Assembly: GCF_007293315.1 (NCBI RefSeq)
Contig: NZ_VLXZ01000008.1
Coordinates: forward strand, 163,307 to 227,306
Reading direction: 5' to 3'
Source of the DNA: Alkalicoccobacillus porphyridii
GTDB taxonomy: Bacteria > Bacillota > Bacilli > Bacillales > Bacillaceae_D
DNA: 64,000 nucleotides
Numbering within the stretch: position 1 is the first letter of the stretch; each line of letters starts with the position of its first letter. Shown piece after piece: positions 35,099-44,900 of the stretch. The notes under the pieces were generated by a model. It did not search any database and was not told the origin of the DNA. It saw only the letters and a program-made list of their open reading frames with translations. Made by a program: the position numbers and the translations under genes.

Positions 35099-35974
35099 AT
35101 GATGAAGGTAGGTCTCAGTACATACAGCTTACTTGCAGCAATTGAAGCGGGAGAGATGACGGTTTTAGATATTCTCCAGTGGGTGGCGGACAATGGGGGC
35201 GAGCATGTAGAAATTGTTCCTTATGGATTTAGTCTAGTCGATGATCGAGCTCTAGCAACAGCAGTTAAAGAGAAGGCTAGTGAACTAGGTTTAGTGATTT
35301 CAAGTTATTCCATGCCTGCGAACTTTGTTCAGGAAACGAAAGCGGAATTTGACGCGGAAGTAGCTCGGTTAAAAAAACATGTGGACTTACTTCATTTTAT
35401 GAATATCCGTCATATGCGCCATGATGTCACATTGTTCACCCTTCCACCAGAAAAAAGAACCATTGAATACTTTGAAAATAGCCTGCCACAAATTATAGAA
35501 GGAAGCCGGCAAATCGCTGACTATGCAGCACAATTTGATATTACAACCACGATTGAAAACCATGGAATGGCGGTTCAGCATAGTGATCGTGTACAACGTG
35601 TTGTGCAAGCAGTGGATCGACCTAACTTCAAAACCACAGTTGATATAGGGAATTTCCTCTGTGTTGACGAGGATCCAATCGTAGGTGTTAGCAAAAATCT
35701 CCCACTCGCTTCTCTAGTTCATGTAAAGGATTTTTATATCAGACCGAGCTATGAGCATCCAGGTGAAGGAAAATGGTTTGAAAGCGCACATGGAAATTTC
35801 TTAAGAGGGTCTATCTTTGGGCAGGGGGATGTTAATACACGAGAAATAATAAAACGTATTAAACATTCTGGGTACGATGGATATCTTACATTAGAATTCG
35901 AAGGCATGGAGGATTGCCGATTGGGAAGTAAGATCGGTATGGATAACGTAAGAAGGCTTTGGGAAGAGGCATAA
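35099..35974 (+). CDS. Sugar phosphate isomerase/epimerase-like TIM barrel (copy 1)
   Basis: A 291-residue AP-endonuclease-2/xylose-isomerase-like barrel. A metal set can be placed: Glu in IENHG near 160, Asp in TTVDIGNFLC near 183, His in LVHVKDFY near 210 and Glu in YLTLEFEGMED near 265. It is very like the protein at 37.9 kb (STYSLLAAIEAGEMTVLDIL against SSYSLVGAINTGELSILDVL), so the two are recent paralogues. Relatives act as epimerases, isomerases or, beside Gfo/Idh dehydrogenases, as lyases on 3-keto sugars. It starts 13 bases after GH125. Confidence 0.85.
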   Translation: MMKVGLSTYSLLAAIEAGEMTVLDILQWVADNGGEHVEIVPYGFSLVDDRALATAVKEKASELGLVISSYSMPANFVQETKAEFDAEVARLKKHVDLLHFMNIRHMRHDVTLFTLPPEKRTIEYFENSLPQIIEGSRQIADYAAQFDITTTIENHGMAVQHSDRVQRVVQAVDRPNFKTTVDIGNFLCVDEDPIVGVSKNLPLASLVHVKDFYIRPSYEHPGEGKWFESAHGNFLRGSIFGQGDVNTREIIKRIKHSGYDGYLTLEFEGMEDCRLGSKIGMDNVRRLWEEA

Positions 35975-35999
35975 GCTATGAGTTTAGAGAAAGAGGTGA

Positions 36000-36923
36000 A
36001 TGACTTTGATTACAATTGCCATTATAGGAAGTGAATCTGAAGCTCATGATCAACAGAAGCTGTGGTCGAAGGTGAAGAATGTTCAAGTTATAGCAACCGT
36101 TCCTATCACAGAAGCTGCGCAAGGTCTTTCAGATGAGCAGCTTTCAGCTTTACTTTTAGAGGATATTGATGTCATTGATGTATGTGTTTCGGTTGATCAA
36201 AAAATAGAGTTAATTCGTACATTTGCAAGAGAAGGGCTTTCAATTATAACCAGCTCTCCTCTGGCCAAAAGAGCGGATGAAGCCTCTGCATTTATTCATG
36301 AGTGTAAAGAGAAAAACGTTAGAATTTACAATCGAAATCATTTGAGGTTCTCACCGGAATACATTCATGCTAAAAATGAAGTTTCAAATGGTAGCTTAGG
36401 GAAACTCGGAGTAAATAGACTATCAGTAAATATGCCGCATCCTGGCAATGGTCAAGACATCTTCTTTAATCTAGGAATCTATCAATTTGAGTGGTTAGTC
36501 GAAGCGTTTGGCCGAGTCAAAAGAGTGATGGCTAAGCATGTTAAAAAGGAAAGTGTAGGTCAAGCGCCTGTTGAATATAGCTTAATTACGTTAAGGCTGG
36601 AGGATGATTCCTTTGTGCATGTTGAGCTGCGCTGGTTAGGAACAGAGCTGCGCTCATCATTTGAGCTCACGGGCGATAGCGGAATGCTTACTTATGATAG
36701 TAAGCAGGCGCAGCCGATCCAATTCAAGCGATACTCAAGTAGTGAAGATGTAGGGTCTGTTGGTGTTGAAGGTGCTCAGGTAAAAGAGTTAGAGAGTTTT
36801 GTAAACCATGTGGATTCTTATAGTGCAGCGGACAGCATCCATGCTTTACAGGTAGCTGAAGCAGCGAAGCAATCAGCCCTAACAGGAAAAGCAGTTGAGT
36901 TGAAAGAAGGTGGAATCAAGTGA
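36000..36923 (+). CDS. Degenerate Gfo/Idh/MocA-family protein
   Basis: 307 residues with the fold of the family, but key residues are gone. The N-terminal dinucleotide loop (normally GxGxxG/A) reads IAIIGSESEAHDQ, and the EKP motif that carries the catalytic Lys reads ITSSPLAKR near residue 89. The later NRNHLRFSPEY matches the sugar-domain entry. It probably does not oxidise sugars; it may be a partner subunit of the next gene, which overlaps it by four bases. ATG 36000 is very close to GAGGTG, so TTG 36006 is also possible. There is no frameshift or stop, so it is maintained as a protein. Confidence 0.75.
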   Translation: MTLITIAIIGSESEAHDQQKLWSKVKNVQVIATVPITEAAQGLSDEQLSALLLEDIDVIDVCVSVDQKIELIRTFAREGLSIITSSPLAKRADEASAFIHECKEKNVRIYNRNHLRFSPEYIHAKNEVSNGSLGKLGVNRLSVNMPHPGNGQDIFFNLGIYQFEWLVEAFGRVKRVMAKHVKKESVGQAPVEYSLITLRLEDDSFVHVELRWLGTELRSSFELTGDSGMLTYDSKQAQPIQFKRYSSSEDVGSVGVEGAQVKELESFVNHVDSYSAADSIHALQVAEAAKQSALTGKAVELKEGGIK

Positions 36924-37909
36924 AGATAGGAATTATTAGCTTCGCACACATGCATGCACTTAGTTATGCCTCTTCTATTACTAAACATAGAGACGCTGAG
37001 TTAACGTGTATATGGGATGCAGATGTAAACCGTGGCAAGGAAATGGCTAATCAATTTAACACACATTTTTATCCTTCTTTAGATGAGCTGCTTAACTCAG
37101 ATATTGATGCTGTCATTATTTGCTCGGAGAACGTGAATCACCGAGAGCATGTGCTAAAAGCGGCTAATCATCAGAAGCATATTTTATGTGAAAAACCAAT
37201 TGCAACAGAAGTGGAAGCTGCTGTTGAGATGATCGAAGCATGCAAAAAGCATAATGTAATTCTGCAGGTGGCTTATCCTGTTCGTTTTTCTACACCGATC
37301 CAAGAGGTAAACCAGTTAATTAAAGCTGGAGAGATTGGCGAGGTATTGGCAGTGAATGCAACCAATCATGGTCAAATGCCTGGAGGATGGTTTGTTGATC
37401 AAGCGTTATCTGGCGGCGGGGCAGCAACGGATCACATCGTTCATATCATGGATCTCCTGCGCTGGATACTGGAAGATGAAGTGTCATCTGTCTATGCAGA
37501 GCTCGATACTAGATTCTACGATATTGATGTAGAGGATTGTGGTCTTGTCCTGCTTGAGATGGAATCCGGAACCATTGTTTCAATAGACCCAAGCTGGTCC
37601 AGACCAAAAACATTTCCTACATGGGGAGATGTCACACTGGAAATTGTCGGAACAGAAGGCTCCTTATCTGTTGATGCCTTAAAAGAGCACTCCTTATTTT
37701 ATAATGACAAGGCTAATCAAATTGAGCAAAAGCCTTGGGGTGAAGATATGGACGAAAAATTGGTCGAGGACTTCATTCAATGCGTGAAGGAAGGGCGTTC
37801 ACCGTTTATAAGTGGGATCGATGGATTAAGAACGCTTGAGGTTGTCAAAGCCGCTTACCAAGCAGACAAAACAAAACAAGCGGTTTCTCTTAAACGTTTT
37901 GAATCCTAA
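36920..37909 (+). CDS. Gfo/Idh/MocA-family oxidoreductase (active type)
   Basis: A 329-residue NAD(P)-dependent sugar or polyol dehydrogenase. IGIISFAHMHALSYAS replaces the standard glycine loop, as in a known subgroup, and HILCEKPIATEVEAA near residue 94 keeps the catalytic Lys. GGWFVDQALSGGGAATDHIVHIMDL near 150-175 (in two pieces) holds the substrate-domain D-x-x-x-H motif. The GTG start overlaps the preceding stop codon. It is probably an oxidising partner of the isomerase-like proteins. Confidence 0.87.
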   Translation: MKIGIISFAHMHALSYASSITKHRDAELTCIWDADVNRGKEMANQFNTHFYPSLDELLNSDIDAVIICSENVNHREHVLKAANHQKHILCEKPIATEVEAAVEMIEACKKHNVILQVAYPVRFSTPIQEVNQLIKAGEIGEVLAVNATNHGQMPGGWFVDQALSGGGAATDHIVHIMDLLRWILEDEVSSVYAELDTRFYDIDVEDCGLVLLEMESGTIVSIDPSWSRPKTFPTWGDVTLEIVGTEGSLSVDALKEHSLFYNDKANQIEQKPWGEDMDEKLVEDFIQCVKEGRSPFISGIDGLRTLEVVKAAYQADKTKQAVSLKRFES

Positions 37910-37934
37910 CTAGCATGAAAGGAGGTTCTTATAT

Positions 37935-38801
37935 ATGAAATTAGGCATGAGCTCCTACAGCCTGGTAGGAGCTATAAATACAGGTGAACTATCCATTTTA
38001 GATGTTTTGCAGTGGACAGCGGACAACGGAGGGCAGCATGTTGAAATTGTGCCCATCGGCTATTCATTAACGGACCAGCCGGAACTAATTGAAGAGATTG
38101 TGGAAAAAGCAAAAGAGCTGGATATCGAATTATCAAATTACGCTATTGGCGCCGACTTTCTAAAGGGTGACAGGCAGGAGTTTGAGCAGGAAATGGCACG
38201 AGTGAAGCAACAAGTAGATATCGCGCATGCTCTAGGTGTCAAACGAATGAGACATGATGTTTCTTTTAAACCACCAGCTGAAGCTACGATTGAGCAGTTT
38301 GAAGCGGATCTACCTAGATTAGTCGAGGGATGTCAGCAGATTGCTGATTATGCGACACAGTTTGATATTATAACAAGCATTGAGAACCATGGCTTTTATG
38401 TTCAAGCAAGTGATCGTGTGAAGCGCCTTATTCATCTGGTTGACCGTCCTAATTTTCGAACAACACTGGATACAGGGAACTTCCTGTGTGTGGATGAAGA
38501 CCCTGTCGCTGCGGTGAAGAATAATATATCGGTTGCTTCGATGGTCCATGTCAAGGATTTCTATGTGCGTCGTGCTTCCTCCTATGATCCAGGAGAGGGC
38601 TGGTTTAAAACGACGGCTGGAAATCATTTAAGAGGGGCCATTACAGGTCATGGAGACATCCCATTACAGGATATTCTCAACACCATTAAGCAATCTGGCT
38701 ATGATGGCTATATTTCCATAGAGTTTGAAGGATTAGAAGAATGCAAAAAAGCAGCAAAGATATCGATGGATAATGTACGAAGAGTATGGGATTCACTGTA
38801 A
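37935..38801 (+). CDS. Sugar phosphate isomerase/epimerase-like TIM barrel (copy 2)
   Basis: 288 residues, paralogue of the 35.1-kb protein with the same metal residues (IENHG, TTLDTGNFLC, MVHVKDFY, YISIEFEGLEE). Preceded by GAAAGGAGG eight bases from ATG. The repeated order isomerase-like then Gfo/Idh suggests a duplicated two-enzyme module whose copies may have diverged in substrate or in anomer. Confidence 0.87.
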   Translation: MKLGMSSYSLVGAINTGELSILDVLQWTADNGGQHVEIVPIGYSLTDQPELIEEIVEKAKELDIELSNYAIGADFLKGDRQEFEQEMARVKQQVDIAHALGVKRMRHDVSFKPPAEATIEQFEADLPRLVEGCQQIADYATQFDIITSIENHGFYVQASDRVKRLIHLVDRPNFRTTLDTGNFLCVDEDPVAAVKNNISVASMVHVKDFYVRRASSYDPGEGWFKTTAGNHLRGAITGHGDIPLQDILNTIKQSGYDGYISIEFEGLEECKKAAKISMDNVRRVWDSL

Positions 38802-38829
38802 TTTATTTTAATAAAGGAGTGATACATAA

Positions 38830-39891
38830 ATGAAGCCAGTAAAAATAGGGGTAATTGGTGCAGGTTCCATATCCGAAATGCATTTCGATTCATATAAAAA
38901 CCATAGTGACGTTGAGATTTACGCTGTTTGTGATTTAAATTTAGAAAGAGCAGAGGAAAAAGCTCAAAAATATGGCGCAAGTAAGTTTTTTTCAGACTAT
39001 AACGAACTTTTGGCATTAGATGAAATCGATGCTGTGAGCATTTGTACGTGGAATAATTCACACGCAGAAATATCAATTGCGGCTCTACGTGCGGGTAAGC
39101 ATGTGTTAGTAGAGAAGCCATTGTGTAAAACAGTGGAGGAAGCAGAAGAAATTCAAAAAGCTGTTCGTGAAAGTAATGGGAAAACCCTTCAGGTTGGATT
39201 TGTTCGCCGCTTTGCTACAAATATCCAAGTGTTAAAGAAATTTATTGATGCTGGTGAGCTAGGAGAGATTTATTACGCTAAAGCATCGTGCCTACGTGTT
39301 CTTGGAAATCCGGGCGGCTGGTTTGCTGATAAGGAGCGTTCGGGTGGAGGTCCACTGATTGATCTTGGCGTACATGTCATTGACCTATGCTGGTATTTGA
39401 TGGGCAAACCAAAGGTTGTTTCTGTGACAGGGAATACGTATCAGAAATTAGGAAATCGAGCCAACATCCAAAATAAATCTTATTACAAAGCAGCCGATTT
39501 TGATTCCAGTAAAAACAGTGTAGAGGATTTGGCGAATGCATTGATCCGTTTTGAAAACGGAGCTTCATTAATGGTCGATGTAAGCTTCACACTACATGCC
39601 CAAAAAGAAGCCATGGACGTCAGTATCTTTGGTGATAAAGGTGGTGCAACCATCGAGCCTAAGCTAGAAATCATCACGGAGAAGCACGACACCATGTTAA
39701 ATCTAACTCCACAAATTGATGCACTTACCTTCGATTTTGTCGCTGGCTTCCAGAACGAAGTTAACCACTTTGTTGACTGTGTTCAAGGTAAAGAAACTAC
39801 AATTAGTCCTGTTGAAGATGGCGTCGAGATCATGAAGATCCTATCCGCCGTTTATCACTCAAGTGAAACCGGCACTGAGGTAACCTTTTAA
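38830..39891 (+). CDS. Gfo/Idh/MocA-family oxidoreductase (canonical)
   Basis: 353 residues with an intact Rossmann start IGVIGAGSISEMHF, catalytic HVLVEKPLCKTVEEA near residue 95, FVRRFATNIQVLKKF, and GGPLIDLGVHVIDLCWYLM near 175. It would oxidise a sugar, often at C3 or C1, with NAD(P)+. It follows the second isomerase-like gene by 28 bases with AAAGGAGTG before the ATG. Relatives include inositol dehydrogenases and glycoside 3-dehydrogenases; the substrate cannot be read directly. Confidence 0.9.
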   Translation: MKPVKIGVIGAGSISEMHFDSYKNHSDVEIYAVCDLNLERAEEKAQKYGASKFFSDYNELLALDEIDAVSICTWNNSHAEISIAALRAGKHVLVEKPLCKTVEEAEEIQKAVRESNGKTLQVGFVRRFATNIQVLKKFIDAGELGEIYYAKASCLRVLGNPGGWFADKERSGGGPLIDLGVHVIDLCWYLMGKPKVVSVTGNTYQKLGNRANIQNKSYYKAADFDSSKNSVEDLANALIRFENGASLMVDVSFTLHAQKEAMDVSIFGDKGGATIEPKLEIITEKHDTMLNLTPQIDALTFDFVAGFQNEVNHFVDCVQGKETTISPVEDGVEIMKILSAVYHSSETGTEVTF

Positions 39892-39918
39892 TAAATCCTT
39901 GTTTAAAAGGAGGTTAAC

Positions 39919-41172
39919 ATGAAAGTAGAAGATCTGGCACGACCAACAAAACAGCAGATTGCTTGGCAGAACCTAGAGCTTGGTTTTTACGTTCATTTTG
40001 GCATGAACACGTTTTGTGATCAGGAATGGGGAGACGGTACGGATTCCCCGAAATTATTTAACCCGAGTTCTTTTGACGCAAGACAATGGGTGAAGGTTGC
40101 AAAAGACGCAGGCTATAAATACTTTGTCTTAACGGCTAAGCACCATGATGGTTTTTGTTTGTGGCCCACTTCGACAACAAATTATTCGGTTAGTAATAGT
40201 CTATGGAAAAATGGAGAAGGCGATGTCGTCAAAGAATGCGCAGATGCTTGTAAAGAAGCAGGAATGCCCTTTGGTGTCTACCTATCTCCCTGGGACCGAC
40301 ACGAGCCTTGCTATGAAAACAAAGAAGCCTACGATGATTTTTACTGTGCACAGCTAACAGAGCTTTTAACACAGTACGGTCCAATTGTAGAGGTCTGGTT
40401 TGATGGCGCTGGCTCTGAAGGTCGGGAATATGACTGGGAACGTATCATTGGTATTGTGAAAGAATATCAGCCCGATGCGATGATTTTTAATATGGGGCAA
40501 CCAACGATTCGTTGGGTTGGGAACGAAGAAGGAGTCGCTCCTTATCCATGCTGGAACACACGACAACAAGCGAGATTGAGCATGTTTACAGAGGATCAAG
40601 TCCACTGGTTACCAGGGACGCCCGAGTGGATGCCAGCTGAATGTGACGTGCCAATCCGAGGCAATCACTGGTTTTGGCATGAGAATGATGAAGACCGAAT
40701 TCGATCTTTAGATGAACTAGTCACTATTTATGAGAAATCAGTCGGAAGGGGAGCGAATTTATTATTAAATGTTGCTCCTGATGATAGAGGGCTTATACCA
40801 GACGCTGATATAAAGCGAGTCCAAGAATTAAGTCAACGGATTCAAGAAAAATATGGTCAGCCGATTGCTACCACAAGTGGGAATGGGCATGACATCATTA
40901 TTGAACTGGAAGAGAGTACAGATGTGAATGCTGTTATCCTCAAAGAGCAAATCGCTGATGGTGAAAGAGTAAGAGAATATCAAATTGAAGTGGAACAGCA
41001 AGGCGTCTGGAAGATCATCGCTGAAGGCTCAGCCATCGGACACAAGCGCATCCAATCCTTCTCAAACGTAAATACAAAAAAAGTAAAATTAAAGATAACA
41101 GAAGCAGTTGGAGAACCGGAGATTATTGAGTTCTCTGTATTTAATACAGAGCAGGTCGTTGATGGTGTGTGA
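39919..41172 (+). CDS. Alpha-L-fucosidase, GH29 (second)
   Basis: 417 residues. LGFYVHFGMNTFCDQEWGDG, KYFVLTAKHHDGFCLW and IVEVWFDGAGSEG, with the nucleophile Asp, define GH29. About 85 C-terminal residues (HDIIIELEESTDVNAVILKE onward) form a beta-sandwich that resembles a discoidin or galactose-binding domain. No signal peptide. The type with a C-terminal sandwich is nearer to the alpha-1,3/4-fucosidase subgroup than the 22.7-kb enzyme, so the two may split fucose linkages. It ends the GH125 operon. Confidence 0.88.
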   Translation: MKVEDLARPTKQQIAWQNLELGFYVHFGMNTFCDQEWGDGTDSPKLFNPSSFDARQWVKVAKDAGYKYFVLTAKHHDGFCLWPTSTTNYSVSNSLWKNGEGDVVKECADACKEAGMPFGVYLSPWDRHEPCYENKEAYDDFYCAQLTELLTQYGPIVEVWFDGAGSEGREYDWERIIGIVKEYQPDAMIFNMGQPTIRWVGNEEGVAPYPCWNTRQQARLSMFTEDQVHWLPGTPEWMPAECDVPIRGNHWFWHENDEDRIRSLDELVTIYEKSVGRGANLLLNVAPDDRGLIPDADIKRVQELSQRIQEKYGQPIATTSGNGHDIIIELEESTDVNAVILKEQIADGERVREYQIEVEQQGVWKIIAEGSAIGHKRIQSFSNVNTKKVKLKITEAVGEPEIIEFSVFNTEQVVDGV

Positions 41173-41189
41173 AGGCTTTAGCTAGTGCA

Positions 41190-41240
41190 TGACCAAGAGA
41201 AATAAGGGATACACCAAGAGGTTCTGGTATTTAGCAAGAA
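41190..41240. repeat. Short phased CAAGA array
   Basis: GACCAAGAGA, CACCAAGAGG and TAGCAAGAAG place CAAGA at 41194, 41215 and 41235, again 20-21 bases apart, between the fucosidase stop and the outer end of an interspersed element. Confidence 0.75.
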
Positions 41241-41250
41241 GGAGAGGTAA

Positions 41251-41749
41251 AGTCCTTATGATTGTGTAAATACGAATTCCAATACCTCTCTAAACAAGCG
41301 GACGAAAAAGAAGGGCCGGCACCTGCGGGATAAAAAGGAGGCCACTGAAAAAGAAGCTTTATCTGATAGTGAATCTTCTTATCAAAAAAATAGACCTCAT
41401 TTCCTGTAAGAAATGTTCGTCATTTTTTTGATCAGAACAGTAGCGGAAGGAGAAACCGTAGACTCCTACGGAACAGAACGAGTCTGAAGACATTGAAGTG
41501 GCGCACTTCCACTTCAAGGGCTGAGGCCGTTCCCGTGGAAAGCGTAGGTTTCTCCTGGAGCGGTGCACATGAGCTTAGTTCTAGATGACTTTCGATGAAA
41601 AGGTTTAATGAGATAAGATGGCAGAGCTAGATTAGCGCGAGTACTCTCGCGGTAAGCGAGCCACCATTTTCGGGAGCGATATCCGAAGAACGAATCATGA
41701 GCCGGCCTCTATTTTCTTCATCGATGTAATTTACACATAAGCAAGGACT
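41251..41749. mobile_element. Best complete copy of the interspersed MITE-like element
   Basis: 499 bp. The left end GTCCTTATGATTGTGTAAAT and right end ATTTACACATAAGCAAGGAC are inverted repeats agreeing in 15 of 20 bases. In order: left arm with ACAAGCGGACGAAAAAGAAG, inner end GAGGCCACTGAAAAAG (41339), a unique stretch, the core hairpin 41443-41563, TGACTTTCGATGAAAAGG, the second module (GCGAGCCACCATTTTCGGGA) and the right end. No transposase frame and no clear target duplication. It separates the fucosidase stop from a strong terminator. Confidence 0.8.
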
Positions 41750-41819
41750 CTATCTATGAAGATTCTCAGCGCGATCCTTTTCATGCCATAATCCAGTCAT
41801 ATTTGCCACGTACTGAACA

Positions 41820-41858
41820 TAAAAACGAAATGGGTAGACATTCCCATTTCGTTTTTTT
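41820..41858 (+). terminator. Strong terminator, likely of the GH125 operon
   Basis: AAAAACGAAATGGG pairs with CCCATTTCGTTTTT, followed by T's. An open frame starting at 41803 runs straight through it, which shows that frame's N-terminus is not real. Confidence 0.92.
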
Positions 41859-41979
41859 AATGCCATCTCCAGATGATAATTTAAGAAAATTATGTGAAAT
41901 GCAAAAATATAAAGACCTGGTACTAACAATAGGTATACACTTATTGGTAAAAGAAGGTTATGAGAAGGGAGTGGGTGCG

Positions 41980-44900
41980 GTGAATGAGGAAGAGAAGAAA
42001 AAGCAGCTTGAACGAATGGATACGGCAATAGACGAAATCGTCATTTTATATAAAGAGAAACGGATTTCTCTTTCAACTTTTGTAGACGTGAAGAAAAGCT
42101 TTGAAGAAAAAAAGGTCTCTCTTCTGGTAGAAAATAAAGCCGTGGAAATCAAAGAGCCTGTCATCAATTCTGAGCAAAAGCCTACTCCGGTTCAGCGAGA
42201 ACCAGTAAAGAAGGCGCCGAAGCCAGCGCCACCAAAACCATCCATTATTAAAAAAGAACGTTCACCCGAGGAGAAGCGCAAACGTCGGCTCACCTATATT
42301 CTCACTTCTGGCGTGGCCTTGCTATTACTGGGCGGTGTGCTACTGGCATTGACCAATTGGCTCGTCTTGCAAGCCACAACAAAGGTCTTCCTCATAAGTG
42401 GTATTGCGCTTGTATTTGCTGGTATGAGTTATCTAGCTCATCGATTAAAAATTAAGCAAACAATGCTGGCTTTTCTCATGCTATTTGCCTTTTTTGTTCC
42501 TATTGTGTTTTTCTCGATTAGTTATTATGGTATTTTCGGTTCATATTTGTCGATGGGTGGGGAAGGAAGTATGCTGTTTGCAGCTCTTGCCTCTCTCACG
42601 TGTGCAGCACTTTATGCGTTTCTTTATAGTATCGAAGCTCATCGTGTGTTTCAAATTGTAACCCTTGTGGCTACAGGTGTTACTTCACTCTATGCGGCAG
42701 GCTTTATTGCTTCGACTGTTGAAGTATATGTGCTTATTTTGGCAGTATTTGTTTTCGTTCAACTTTTGCTTTGGAGGCCTATAGCAACGAACCGCTATGT
42801 AAAATCCTATCGATCCCTTTTGCCGTGGTTTGTGCTTTCACAGCTACTGTTGGTGGCACTCATACAGATGATATTATTTAATTGGTCTAATCTAGGATTT
42901 TTTAATTATATGCTCATTGGTACCTTATTTTTTCTATTGGCATGCAGGCATGCACCGTATCGGGGATTATCAATTCCTGCCGTTCTAAGCTTTTCCATTG
43001 GCTTAACTGGGTTTATTTTCACTGCTGAGTACATTCAAGCCTATATGTACGCCATTGTAGTATTGGTACTTCCTGCTGCTTTATATAGTGTTTGGATGAT
43101 AGAACGTCGTTCAGAACGTGGCGCTATGATCTATCTGCCGGTGCAGATTATGTTTTATGTGTCGGTTGTTTTTACCCATCTATTTGGTCAGATCATGCTA
43201 TTAGTTGAGAGTACTACACCTAATTTATATTTTTTAACAGTTTCTGGTGCAGCACTGTTGCTTTTACTAAGTGGATGGCAGGCTAAGAAACGACTGGCCC
43301 TCTTCTTCTCGTATTTACTTAGTTTCTATACTGTGTGGTTTTTGTTTGTTTTCTACGTGCCTGATTTAATCACCCGATCTATTATTGTATCGATTCTCTT
43401 TTTAGGAGCGTATGCATTAACTGTTTTTGCTAAGAAAGTGGACACGAGGCTTATTCGAAATCCTGTTAAGCTTGTTGCTGGTATTTCCTTTATCATGGTT
43501 GTGTTAGAGCTTGGTTCTGAGCAGGAATGGATTTACACAACCGTGCTGCTTGCTGTGATGTCTGTGTTATCATCACTCTTTGCTCTATATGAGCAGAAGT
43601 CGTTTAAAAAAGTGACTGGGATAGCTGGTGTATCAGCTCTGTTTCTAGCTACTATTACTGGGTACTCAGCTTTTTGGGGAACGAATGTATCTTCATTAAA
43701 TATGCCACTAGAATGGGCAAATCATTATTTGGCGGCATCAGTCCTGCTAGTAGGTATGTACTTTGTTTATAAGCGATTACAAGGTGTGTTCATCGCCAAT
43801 CTATCATTTATTGGTGGTGGCGCGCTATATCTTATCATGCTCTTCCAAGTGATGACTCATTATTCTTTGTTTTCAACTGTTTTTCCAGAGTTGCTCACCT
43901 TACACGCAATCGCTGGGTTAGGATACTTTCTCCTTGCTACGCTAGTTGTTTTTAAGAAAAAGGAGTTCTATTGGGGCGTATTTGCATTTAGTTTATTTGT
44001 ATATTTAAGCTTCCTACATTATCCTTTTTCAGACTCACCACTTATATATTGGCTGGTTTTATTGTTTGTAGGAGGCATTTTTTCTGTAATGGGTCGTGCC
44101 ATGAAGAAAAAAACAGCTTACGGAGGAAAGGTTTTCTTTATAAATGGGCAACTACTTGTAATCATCGTCTCAATCATTTATATGCCAGCCATCTATGTAG
44201 AGGCACTTTCTCCACATGGTTTAATGATTCCAATGGCCTTTTTACTTGCAGAGATAATTAAGCCTTTAGAAAAGCGGATACGTACGCTTCAGAGTATTGC
44301 CTTTGCTGTATTACTTTTACTCCACAACATGATTTGGTTTGACCATCTAAGCTTTGTGACTATTTCGGATAGCTTATTATTGACGGGCGGGCTCATTTTG
44401 CTTAGTACCATGTGGAGACCAATTTCCTATCAATCAAAAGCCTTACTCGTAAGCCTTGGAATGTTAAACACGTATCCACTTGGCATTATGGCTGCTGAAG
44501 CTCAGGAGTATGGATTGGTTAAAATTGCGATTGTCCTTATCATCTCAGCAGGCACGATATATTACATTGAAGAAAAGTGGAGAAAAGATCTGTACAGTTT
44601 GATTCCGCTCCTACTTGCCAGTCTAGTTGTAGTAACTAGTTCGGTTGAAACATTGGTTTCGGTTATCTTATTGATTTTGCTTGCTTTTGCGACAAAGGCA
44701 GCAGGTGTTCATTATATTGGCTGGTCTTTATTTAATCAGAAACGGTTTAATGTCTACCAGCTCACTAGTACAATCTTAGTACTAACGGCAAGCATTCAAT
44801 TACGTGTAGATACCTCCTTTTCTACCGAGGTTGAGTTGGTTATGGCTACAGTGTTGTTTGCCTATCTTCTCTTATTATTTGCGAAAGAGAAAAATCAACA

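Noticed and set aside
41251..41749. Target-site duplication of the interspersed element
   Set aside because: Flanks compared at 5.2 and 41.25 kb show no direct repeat; at 5.2 kb the flank merely extends the inverted repeat.
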